Shown: positions 1 to 6,612 of the stretch, one piece after another | Layout of the letters: each line of letters begins with the position of its first letter | Position numbering within the stretch: position 1 is the stretch's first letter | Origin: CAYRGC01 sp964423795 | Lineage (GTDB): Bacteria; Patescibacteriota; Gracilibacteria; Peribacterales; Peribacteraceae | NCBI GenBank assembly: GCA_964423795.1 | Contig: CAYRGC010000011.1 | Coordinates: forward strand, 1-38,120 | Length of the DNA: 38,120 nt | Reading direction: 5' to 3' | The notes under the pieces: model-generated | Databases searched by the model: none | What the model was told of the DNA's origin: nothing | The model's input: only the letters and a program-made list of their open reading frames with translations | Position numbers and translations under genes: made by a program

Positions 1-2285
1 GCGAAGCCGCGGACGATGGAGGTGCCGATCAGGAAGAGGATGCCGCAGGTGATGAGCGTGGCCACGTTGCCGTCCCGGATGGCGGGCCAGGCGTGGACGA
101 AGCTGGCCTCGACGGCCGACTTGAGGGACTTGCCGCGGCGGAGTTCCTCCTTCATGCGCTCGAAGACGAGGATGTTGGCGTCCACGGCCATGCCGATCGA
201 CAGGATGATGCCGGCCATGCCCGCGAGCGTGAGCACGATGTAGTCGCTGCCCACGAGGAAGAGCGGCAGCTTGAGGATGGCGAAGAGGAGGATCGCGTAG
301 ATGGCGAGACCGATGTCGGCCACGATGCCGAGGATGCGGTAGACGACGATCATGTACATCGCGAGGATCGCGATGCCGATGGCCGCGGCCAGGAGGGAGG
401 CCTGGAGCGCGCTCGAGCCGAGCGTGGCTTCCATCGTGTACTGGCCGGTGAGGTAGATCGGGGCCGGAATGGCGCCCGTGTTGAGGTCCTGCGCCAGGCG
501 CTTGGCCTCATCCACGTTGCCGCTGCCCGTGATGACGGCCGTGCCGCCGGCAATCTCGTTTTGGACGCGCGGGGCGGAGACGAGCTCGCCGCCGACGAAG
601 ATGGCGATCTGCTTGCCGACGTTCGCCTTGGTGAGCTCCTGGAACATCTTGCCGCCCTCGGTATCGAAGGCGATCTGCACGACGGGGATGCCCGTGGTGG
701 GATCGAAGACCACCGCGGCGGAGCGGAAGTGCTTGCCGTCGAGCTGCGTGTCCTTCCAGCCCGTGGGAGCGAGCGAGAAGAAGAGGACGCGGGCGCGGAC
801 GGCCTGCTCCTGCGACTGCACCTCGCCGTTCTGGAGACGGCTGATGATGTCATCCGCGCGCTTGAGGGCGCCGGTGCCCGTGACGGTCAGTTCCTCGAAA
901 TCCGCCTTGGACGCGAGCGTGTAGGGCGCGCGGTCGACGCGGACCAAGTGGTAGCCGAAGGCCGTTTCCACGGGATCGCTGACCTGTCCCGGCTTGAGCG
1001 TGAAGGCGACCTGTTCGATCGAGGCGGGGAGTTCCCCGCGGCCGAACGGCTCCATCTTTCCGCCGGACGCCTTGGAAGCGCCGTCGGACTGCGCGCGGGC
1101 CAGGGCCGCGAAATCGGCGCCCTTGTCGAGCTGCGACTTCAGTTCCTTCGCCTTCGCGAGCGCTTCCTCCTTGGTGCGGGTCACGCCGCGATCGGCCTGG
1201 CTCGCGCCCTTGTAGGCGATGAGGATGTTGCTGGCGTCGACCTTCTCGCCGCCCGGCGTCTGCGAGCGGAGGAAGAGCACCTTGGCCGAGCCGTCGAGCC
1301 CCACGGACTTGAGCGCGCCCGGCTGCAAGCCCTTGAGGGCGGCACTGACGCGGGCGTCCGTCTTGTCGTCCAGAAGGACGTTCTCGCGCAGCGCGTACTG
1401 CAGGTTCGGCTCGGACTTGGCAAGCTGCTGGAAGGCCTTGGCGGCCTCGTTGAGCGTGCGGCCCGTGCTCGTGAGCGGGGAGAGGGTTTGCGCCAGGAAG
1501 ATGCCGGGAATGTCCGTTTCCGTGATCTGTCCATTCTTTCCCTGCTGAGGCTGCTTCACGGAGCCTTCGCGCTGGATCACCTTCCCCTGCGGGGCCGTCC
1601 AGAGGTCCTCGAGACCCTTGGGGAGCGTGTCCTTATAGAAGAGGACGCTGTCCTGGTAGGCCATGCCGAGCTTCGAGCCCTGGTCCTGGCCCTCTTTTTG
1701 CAGCGTGGAGCCGCTCTCCGTGACGCGGCGCAGCGTGAGCGTCGCCTCGGCGCGCATCTTCGCCGTCTGTTCCGCGGTCATCTCGTGCGATTCCTCCTTG
1801 AATTCGAGCTGGATGGTCTTGCCGACGACGCGGATGCACTCCTGGACGTCCACGACGCCCGGGCACTCCACGAGGAGGTGCTTCTCGTTGCCGATGTACG
1901 ACGGCGTGATCACGGCCTCGCTGACGCCGAGCGCGTTGATGCGGCGCTCGAGCACCCCGCGGATGGCTTCCACCAGGTTGGACTGCTGCTCCTGGACGGA
2001 GCGCTTCTGGAATTCGAGGTTGTTCAGATCTTGCGTCGCGGCGCCCTTCGCCTTGGCGGCGGCGATATCGGCGTCGAGTTGGCGGAGCTGGCTTTCGATC
2101 TCCTCCTCGGAGATGCGGAAATCCAGCTGCGTGCCGCCCGCGAGGTCCAAGCCCAGGTGGAGGCCGGGGTTCCGGACGAAGGACGGGGCCCACTGGCGCA
2201 TGCTCTGCGGGAGCGCGATCAGGAGGGCGAAGACGCCCACGAGGATCGCGGGCAGGTACCGGGCGGGGGAGCGCTTTTGAGGCAT
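1..2285 (-). CDS. secD: Protein translocase subunit SecD with an embedded parvulin-type prolyl isomerase domain (3' end outside window)
   Basis: SecD works with SecF and SecYEG in the inner membrane and uses the proton motive force to complete protein export. The 761 visible residues show TM1 (about 10-28), the P1 signature LHLGLDLAGGTQL (about 43-55), the P1 base ERRINALGVSEAVI, a later P1 half with GIPVVQIAFDTEGGKMF and LNTGAIPAP, then membrane helices with GMAVDANILVFERMKEE. The coding sequence runs off the left edge before the stop. Residues about 346-450 inside P1 read as a complete parvulin domain: VDASNILIAYKG, RTKEEALAKAKEL, KGADFAALARAQSDGAS, GGKMEPFGRGELP, AFTLKPGQVSDPVETAFGYH. The first catalytic-site His of parvulins (ASHIL) is Asn here; the second (FGYH) is kept. 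A weaker parvulin-like tail (LKGLQPG...GSAKVLFLRS) precedes it. It lies downstream of a SecD-like lipoprotein gene and has its own promoter. The SecD call is firm; what the inserted domain does is inference. Confidence 0.95.
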   Translation of the reverse strand, partial: MPQKRSPARYLPAILVGVFALLIALPQSMRQWAPSFVRNPGLHLGLDLAGGTQLDFRISEEEIESQLRQLDADIAAAKAKGAATQDLNNLEFQKRSVQEQQSNLVEAIRGVLERRINALGVSEAVITPSYIGNEKHLLVECPGVVDVQECIRVVGKTIQLEFKEESHEMTAEQTAKMRAEATLTLRRVTESGSTLQKEGQDQGSKLGMAYQDSVLFYKDTLPKGLEDLWTAPQGKVIQREGSVKQPQQGKNGQITETDIPGIFLAQTLSPLTSTGRTLNEAAKAFQQLAKSEPNLQYALRENVLLDDKTDARVSAALKGLQPGALKSVGLDGSAKVLFLRSQTPGGEKVDASNILIAYKGASQADRGVTRTKEEALAKAKELKSQLDKGADFAALARAQSDGASKASGGKMEPFGRGELPASIEQVAFTLKPGQVSDPVETAFGYHLVRVDRAPYTLASKADFEELTVTGTGALKRADDIISRLQNGEVQSQEQAVRARVLFFSLAPTGWKDTQLDGKHFRSAAVVFDPTTGIPVVQIAFDTEGGKMFQELTKANVGKQIAIFVGGELVSAPRVQNEIAGGTAVITGSGNVDEAKRLAQDLNTGAIPAPIYLTGQYTMEATLGSSALQASLLAAAIGIAILAMYMIVVYRILGIVADIGLAIYAILLFAILKLPLFLVGSDYIVLTLAGMAGIILSIGMAVDANILVFERMKEELRRGKSLKSAVEASFVHAWPAIRDGNVATLITCGILFLIGTSIVRGF

Positions 2286-2295
2286 AGGGGACTGG

Positions 2296-2324
2296 ATGCT
2301 ATCAGGAGAAATCCCAAGGACCAA
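2296..2324 (-). promoter_or_regulatory. Putative secD promoter
   Basis: On the minus strand, TTGGTC (2324-2319) and TAGCAT (2301-2296) are 17 nt apart, and the secD ATG follows 10 nt later. The leader is C/T-rich with no GGAGG-like site. secD could therefore be transcribed separately from the lipoprotein gene upstream. Confidence 0.5.
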
Positions 2325-2377
2325 GTGTCAAGGACCATTGTCCCTGACGGCCGGCTCGGAATTCCGGGTTTTGGCCA

Positions 2378-3037
2378 TCACTCCGCGGTGAATTTCGCGT
2401 GCAGGCTCACGTTCACGTCATCCGCGAAGGAAGCCGCGATTTGGGCCGAGGGGACGTTGTCGATGACGATGGAGTCGCTCTGGTCCTTCTCTTCCACTTT
2501 CTTGAGGGACATCAGACGGCCGCGGACGAAGATGCCGATGAGCTTTCCTTGGTTCTCCGACAGGATCTTCTTGAAGAGGGTGCGGCCCTCCTCCGTGAAG
2601 ATCACGGCGACCGTGGTCGCGCCGCCCGCGGGGGGCACGCGCGCGTCGACCCAGTCCACCTTGGAGGCGTCGAGCCCGGACTTGTTGAAGCTGCCGAACT
2701 TCTCGGTGTCCACGTCTCCCTTCTGACCCACGGGCGTCTGGGTCATGAGTTCGAAGGAAAACGGCATCTGGAGCTGCTCCTTCAGGCTCGCGGACGTCTC
2801 GGCGTCGCCGACGGTCACGGACAGGGTGCCGCCGTCGCCCGACGGCGAGAACTTCTTGCTCACGAGCTTCTTTTGGATGGCGAGCGTGCGGCCTTCGATC
2901 ATGCGCTCGATGGCGCCGCCGAGTTCCGCCTTCTGCGCATCGGTGGCGCGGAGGAAGGTCACCTTCCAGCGTGCGGTGACGCCGCTGCAGGCGACGAGCG
3001 CGACGGAAAGGACGAGAGCGGGGACAAGGCGTTTCAT
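2378..3037 (-). CDS. Lipoprotein resembling the SecD periplasmic (P1) domain
   Basis: This 219-residue protein has a lipoprotein signal peptide (MKRLVPALVLSVALVAC, lipobox Cys at residue 17), so it should be exported and lipid-anchored. The rest aligns by eye with the P1 domain of the neighbouring SecD. The segment VAVIFTEEGRTLFKKILSEN then KLIGIFVRGRLMS mirrors SecD VVQIAFDTEGGKMFQELTKAN then KQIAIFVGGELVS. An earlier stretch (IERMIEGRTLAIQKKL, SVTVGDAETSASLKEQL, FSFELMTQ) follows the SecD base order RGVLERRINALG, LLVECPGVVDVQECI, IQLEFKEE. It has no further membrane helices. I chose the ATG at 3037 over the upstream extension because it starts the signal peptide. It precedes secD by 92 nt on the same strand. 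It may be a detached SecD-P1 paralogue that acts with SecDF; its function is unknown. Confidence 0.8.
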   Translation of the reverse strand: MKRLVPALVLSVALVACSGVTARWKVTFLRATDAQKAELGGAIERMIEGRTLAIQKKLVSKKFSPSGDGGTLSVTVGDAETSASLKEQLQMPFSFELMTQTPVGQKGDVDTEKFGSFNKSGLDASKVDWVDARVPPAGGATTVAVIFTEEGRTLFKKILSENQGKLIGIFVRGRLMSLKKVEEKDQSDSIVIDNVPSAQIAASFADDVNVSLHAKFTAE

Positions 3038-3075
3038 GATCGTTGGGGGAAAGCGCTCAAAAGAGCCGCGGCGCA

Positions 3076-3089
3076 TGATAGCATAGGGT
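3076..3089. promoter_or_regulatory. Shared divergent -10 region
   Basis: The sequence ATGATAGCATAGGG carries TAGCAT (3079-3084) on the plus strand, 6 nt before the TTG start at 3091. On the minus strand it carries TATGCT and TATCAT, which could serve the SecD-like lipoprotein gene with a leader of about 35 nt. Both directions use overlapping bases, so the two genes may compete for polymerase. Confidence 0.45.
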
Positions 3090-3090
3090 C

Positions 3091-3414
3091 TTGTCCTCCG
3101 AAGACATCCCGTCGCCGCCGGCAGTTCGTCCTGATCCCCCCGACGCTTTCCTGGATGCCTGCGAGTCCTTCGCGGGCACGGCGCTCCCCATCGCTAACGT
3201 GCTGCCCGAACTGCTCCCGCTTGAGCGGACGATCTATGAGGAGGTCGTTCAGGCGTACCGATTGCATGTCGGCGGTTTTCGCGGCTTGCCCCTCGACAGG
3301 CATTCGATCCTCATCGAGGAGATCGAGGCGCTCGCTTTCGTCCTGCGGCCGCTGCGCGATCGGGCCATGGAGATCGTCCGGTCACGAGAGCCGGAGAACC
3401 GTGCCGGCGCGTAG
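3091..3414 (+). CDS. Hypothetical protein, 107 residues
   Basis: I do not recognise this protein. It is soluble-looking, acidic to neutral, with no signal peptide or membrane helix, and its middle and C-terminal parts look helical (LLPLERTIYEEVVQAYRLHV, SILIEEIEALAFVLRPLRDR). The start would be TTG; it is supported by a TAGCAT -10 box ending exactly 6 nt upstream, the same spacing seen at other non-ATG starts in the window. Its last 33 nt overlap the end of the convergent nucleotidyltransferase gene. The frame lacks the Arg/Ser excess typical of antisense shadows here, but the lack of a known family keeps confidence moderate. Confidence 0.55.
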   Translation: MSSEDIPSPPAVRPDPPDAFLDACESFAGTALPIANVLPELLPLERTIYEEVVQAYRLHVGGFRGLPLDRHSILIEEIEALAFVLRPLRDRAMEIVRSREPENRAGA

Positions 3415-4329
3415 CATCTGGCCGGACAGATCGAGTCCTTCGAGTACGCAGCCGTCGTCGATGACGCAGTTTCTGAGCGTGCAGTCGCGGATATGCACGT
3501 CGTGAAAGACCATGCAGTCCCGAAGATCGCTCCCGCGGACCTCGGTGCCCTTTCCCAGGGAAACCGCGCCCGAGAACGTCGTTCCCTCGAGCGTCACCGC
3601 CTTGTCCGCGATGACGCGGTCGCCCACGAGCGCGCGGTGCGCGTCGAGGTAACTGCTAAACGAGCCGATATCCATCCACGGCTCGCGGAACGTGAAGCAC
3701 TCCACCGGCAAGCCCTTCGCGAGGAGTTCCTCGAAGATCCCGCCGAGATTGTCCGGCTTCACCTTCGCGAACGCGCGGAGGACCGGCAGGGCCGCCTTGG
3801 GCAGGAGGACGCAGCCGGTGCTCACGAGCGTGCTCTTGGGTTCCTTGGGTTTCTCCTCGAAGCCGGTCACGCGCTTGCCGTCCGCGAGCACCACGCCGAA
3901 GGCCTTCGCGCGCTCGAGGTCGCCGATGTCGTGCGCCGCGAGGAGGGACGCTCCCGTGAAGGCCGCGAGGAACGCGTCGAGATCGAAGCCGAGGTAGTTG
4001 TCGCCGGTGAGGATGAGAAGGTCGTCATCGATGCCTTCGTCCTCGATCCACTGCGCCACAGCTCCGAGCGCCCCGAGCTTCTGGTCGTCCTTCCGCGTGC
4101 CTTCCACGACGAGCGCGAGATCCTTCCGCCCGACGGAGGCGATCCATTCCCGGAACGCGTCCTCGAAGACGGCGTTCGTGCTCACCGTCACGGGGATATG
4201 CGCGGGGATCTTCTCCACGAGGTGCGTGAGCATCGGCTTGCCTGCGAGCGGCAGGAGCGGCTTGGGGCGCCGTTCCGTCAGGGGCCAGAGCCGCGTGGCG
4301 AAGCCGCCGGCGAGGAGGAAAGCGTGCAT
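3382..4329 (-). CDS. NDP-sugar pyrophosphorylase (sugar-phosphate nucleotidyltransferase)
   Basis: Proteins of this family make an NDP-sugar from a sugar 1-phosphate and an NTP, supplying precursors for glycans. The 315 residues start with the family signature LLAGGFATRLWPLTERRPKP, where GG..TR binds the nucleotide and the later Lys contacts phosphate. LILTGDNYL near residue 105 carries the metal-binding Asp, and GFEEKPKEP is the sugar-binding loop. From about residue 230 (VTLEGTTFSGAVSLGKGTEV) the sequence turns into hexapeptide-like left-handed beta-helix repeats, as in mannose-1-phosphate guanylyltransferases and glucose-1-phosphate thymidylyltransferases. The exact sugar and base cannot be told from sequence. 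It lies downstream of the polyprenyl-glycosylphosphotransferase-like gene on the same strand, separated by a repeat-rich hairpin, which suggests a surface-polysaccharide pair. Confidence 0.9.
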   Translation of the reverse strand: MHAFLLAGGFATRLWPLTERRPKPLLPLAGKPMLTHLVEKIPAHIPVTVSTNAVFEDAFREWIASVGRKDLALVVEGTRKDDQKLGALGAVAQWIEDEGIDDDLLILTGDNYLGFDLDAFLAAFTGASLLAAHDIGDLERAKAFGVVLADGKRVTGFEEKPKEPKSTLVSTGCVLLPKAALPVLRAFAKVKPDNLGGIFEELLAKGLPVECFTFREPWMDIGSFSSYLDAHRALVGDRVIADKAVTLEGTTFSGAVSLGKGTEVRGSDLRDCMVFHDVHIRDCTLRNCVIDDGCVLEGLDLSGQMLRAGTVLRLS

Positions 4330-4333
4330 GGAG

Positions 4334-4423
4334 GGGATACCGACGATACCAAGGATACCGAAGATTCCGACGAACTGCCTGCCATCCTCAATATCGTGGG
4401 TATCCTCGGAATCCTCGGTATCC
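4334..4423. repeat. GATACC short-unit repeat with long inverted repeat
   Basis: The gap between two minus-strand genes is built from variants of a GGATACCGA unit: several direct copies at 4334-4371, then reverse-complement copies at 4395-4423. Bases 4353-4370 (GGATACCGAAGATTCCGA) pair with 4406-4423 (TCGGAATCCTCGGTATCC) over 18 bp with one mismatch (G-U in minus-strand RNA), around a 35-nt loop. The right arm ends just before the stop codon of the upstream gene. It may be a transcript-processing hairpin or a slipped-strand repeat; no T-run marks it as a terminator. Confidence 0.7.
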
Positions 4424-4429
4424 GGCGGA

Positions 4430-5236
4430 TTACCGGAAGAACCACGACCCGAACCCGGCGCGCGGGCTCACCACCGTCACTGCGTTTCCCTCGAGGGAAT
4501 CGATGCGATCGTCCTTCTCCACGATGCCGTACACGGACGGGAGCACCATGTAGGTGATGCCCTGCGCTCGGCACGCGGAGAGGAGGTTTAAGGACTGTTC
4601 CAGGTCGCTGCATTGCAGCAGGTGGGTGATGCGCTTCTCCGCGAGCACCTCGCCGAGCTTGTTCAACTTGCCGAGCACGGGCACGCCCGCGATCTCCTTC
4701 TCCTTGGCGCCCGCGCCGTCGAGGATCGCCACCGGCTTGAGGGGGCTCTTCCTCCGTTCGAGCAGCTCCACGAGCTTCTTCGATTCGCGGGTCACGCCCA
4801 CGATGAGGAGCGGGAAGCACGGCGGATCGCGACGCAGCATCGCCCGCTGGAACCGCTCGTACACGGCGTGCCACAGGAAGGGGACGACCGCGCTCAGGAT
4901 CGCCGCTTCCGCGATAAGCTTGCGGCTGAAGATCCCTTGGAAAAGGAAGAAGTAGGCGAGCGAGACCAGCGCCACGCCGACGAGCGCGGCGTACGCGATG
5001 TAGGCGGCGTTGCGGATCTCCAGCTGCGAGCGCGTCACGGCGAAGGTGCGCGTCGTCGCGAGCGCGAGGAGCCAGGGCACGGCGCCGATCGCCACGGCCC
5101 ACAGGAAGCGATCGAACGGCAGATCCGTCGAAAGGATCCATCCCACGCGCAGGAAGTACGCGAGCGCGTACGTTCCCACGAAGAGCGCGACGTCCGTGAG
5201 GAGCCAGAGGAGCAGGAGGAAGCGGGGGCGGGTCAC
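4430..5236 (-). CDS. Polyprenyl glycosylphosphotransferase-like N-terminal protein lacking the catalytic domain
   Basis: The first half has about four membrane helices (LLLLWLLTDVALFVGTYALAY, FLWAVAIGAVPWLLAL, AYIAYAALVGVALVSLAYFF, LIAEAAILSAVVPFLWHAVY). The second half (from about residue 140) is a Rossmann-like CoA-binding-type domain (PLLIVGVTRESKKLVELLER, VPVLGKLNKL, ITYMVLPSVYGIVEK). This order matches the N-terminus of WbaP/WcaJ-type sugar-phosphate transferases. In those proteins a membrane-inserted catalytic domain follows; here the protein stops at residue 268 just where that domain should begin (SPRAGFGSWFFR), and no catalytic half follows in any frame of the gap. It may be a regulatory or partner protein, or a truncated gene. 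The start is GTG, with TAGACT (5248-5243) ending 6 nt upstream, so it is probably leaderless. Confidence 0.75.
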   Translation of the reverse strand: MTRPRFLLLLWLLTDVALFVGTYALAYFLRVGWILSTDLPFDRFLWAVAIGAVPWLLALATTRTFAVTRSQLEIRNAAYIAYAALVGVALVSLAYFFLFQGIFSRKLIAEAAILSAVVPFLWHAVYERFQRAMLRRDPPCFPLLIVGVTRESKKLVELLERRKSPLKPVAILDGAGAKEKEIAGVPVLGKLNKLGEVLAEKRITHLLQCSDLEQSLNLLSACRAQGITYMVLPSVYGIVEKDDRIDSLEGNAVTVVSPRAGFGSWFFR

Positions 5237-5280
5237 GGGAGGAGTCTAGCAGTTAGACGGTGATCTCCTGCCATGTGAGC

Positions 5281-5595
5281 TCAACGCATATCTTCGAGGC
5301 GGGGCGGAGAAGCATCCGGAAGAACATGCACGTCTTTCATCTTTGCGGGATTCATTGACACTCCAGGTATGTCTAACGCCACAAGTGCCTCAATGATACG
5401 CGCAAGCGTCAGATTCAGCGTGTCGAAGCCCTTATCGGCTTGAAGTTCAGCCACTGCCGCATATGCCTTGAGACCGTCGCCGTACTTGTTGTATTCAGCA
5501 GAACGGTACAGTTCCACTCCTTTCTGCATCAGCGATTCAAACTGTCTCAGATTTCTTGCAAGTTTCTCCTGCGGGTCTTCTGGCAATTTTTCCAT
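5281..5595 (-). CDS. Hypothetical protein, 104 residues
   Basis: I do not recognise this protein. It is acidic and mostly helical (MEKLPEDPQEKLARNLRQFE, KAYAAVAELQADKG, LARIIEALVALDIPG), with no signal peptide or membrane segment, so it should be cytoplasmic. The ATG at 5595 is preferred over the longer open frame, which runs into the metalloprotein gene in another frame. Its base composition is clearly lower in G+C than its neighbours and its codons are more mixed (TTT, AGA, AAT), a sign of recent arrival or weak codon selection. It lies 23 nt downstream of the exported metalloprotein gene on the same strand and may be co-transcribed. Confidence 0.7.
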   Translation of the reverse strand: MEKLPEDPQEKLARNLRQFESLMQKGVELYRSAEYNKYGDGLKAYAAVAELQADKGFDTLNLTLARIIEALVALDIPGVSMNPAKMKDVHVLPDASPPRLEDMR

Positions 5596-5618
5596 AGGAT
5601 AGGGGGAAATAGATACGT

Positions 5619-6572
5619 TTATAACGTCGGCCACTCGTACGCCACCTTCGTCGCGTCCCACGGGATCTTGCCGTTCCAGGCGCTTCCCGTGATCGAGACA
5701 TTCGTCTTGGGGTAGTGCGCGCGGAGCCATGCGAGCTTTCCCGCGAGAACGGGGTTCGTCTGCGCGCGCTGCGCGAACGCTTCCTCCTGGAGGAAGTAGT
5801 ACGCCACGCTCTCGGCGAAGTCTTCGTACGTGTCGGTGAGCGCGTACCCGGAGACGAAATCCTCGGCGCGGCTGTCGATGCGCCGGATCTTCGATTCGCT
5901 CCACGAGAGCGAGTAGAACGCGACGCTCGGGTCGTCGCGGTACATCACGTCGCCGGAGTCGATGAAGGGCGAGTCTCCCGCCTGCGGGGTGCCGCTCCAG
6001 CAGGTGAGGTCGGCGAAGTGGCCGAGGCCCTCGTGCATGAGGAGTCCCACGAACTCGCTGTCGGGCACGTTGCCCGCGAGCAGGATCACCCCCTTCCCCG
6101 CGAGACCGCGGTGCTTGGGATTATCGTAGAGCACGGTGAAAGACTGCAGCTTGGCCTGGCAGTCGCGGGGGAGGAGCCCCAGCACGAGCTTGGCGAGCTG
6201 CCGGTGCCGATCGGTCATCGTCGCCTCGTCGACCGCGCGCAGCTCGTCTTGCGCCGGTGCGGGCGCCGCGGCAGCCGCGGGAGCGGCGGGGGCCGTGACC
6301 TGGGCGGTCCACGTCGGCGGGATGCGCGGGGGGACCGGCAGAGGGGCGGGCATCCGCGGAGCCGCCTGGGCGATGACGGGGGAAGGCGAGGGCGTGTGCG
6401 AAGGGGAGGGCGCCTGGGGCGTTTTCGAGCGCTTCAACGGGGCTACCCGTACGGTCAGAACACGCGGTTTTGAGCTTGCGGAAACAGGCTTCGCTGCTAG
6501 GCTTCTTCCAACATGCAGGGGGAGCAGGATGCTCCCGATCAGCAGCGCGATGAAGGAAAGGGTTCGTTTCAT
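5619..6572 (-). CDS. Putative exported zinc metallopeptidase-like protein (HEGLGH)
   Basis: The 317-residue product starts with a signal peptide (MKRTLSFIALLIGSILLPLH), then a Pro/Ala-rich linker of about 80 residues, then a globular domain. That domain has LLMHEGLGHFADL and, further on, DTYEDFAESVAYYF. In many zinc peptidases a His-Glu-x-x-His helix and a later EDFAE helix supply metal ligands. Here the spacing is HExxxH, one residue longer than usual, so activity is uncertain. ATG 6572 is chosen because it begins the signal peptide; the alternative start is TTG nine bases upstream. It is divergent from the RlmD-type gene, with promoter elements overlapping in the 40-nt gap. It may act in envelope maintenance; the substrate is unknown. 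Confidence 0.65.
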   Translation of the reverse strand: MKRTLSFIALLIGSILLPLHVGRSLAAKPVSASSKPRVLTVRVAPLKRSKTPQAPSPSHTPSPSPVIAQAAPRMPAPLPVPPRIPPTWTAQVTAPAAPAAAAAPAPAQDELRAVDEATMTDRHRQLAKLVLGLLPRDCQAKLQSFTVLYDNPKHRGLAGKGVILLAGNVPDSEFVGLLMHEGLGHFADLTCWSGTPQAGDSPFIDSGDVMYRDDPSVAFYSLSWSESKIRRIDSRAEDFVSGYALTDTYEDFAESVAYYFLQEEAFAQRAQTNPVLAGKLAWLRAHYPKTNVSITGSAWNGKIPWDATKVAYEWPTL

Positions 6573-6612
6573 GGGGCGCAAAAGGTACTATTTTTACTAC
6601 ATTTCTCCTTAG

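Noticed and set aside
93..2726. A long plus-strand open frame of 877 codons opposite secD
   Set aside because: It is rich in Arg, Glu, His and Asp in the manner of antisense readings of G+C-rich genes, and the minus strand encodes an unmistakable SecD and a SecD-like lipoprotein.
4334..4423. The GATACC repeats as a CRISPR array
   Set aside because: The units are 6-9 nt long without uniform spacers, there is an inverted half, and no cas gene is near.
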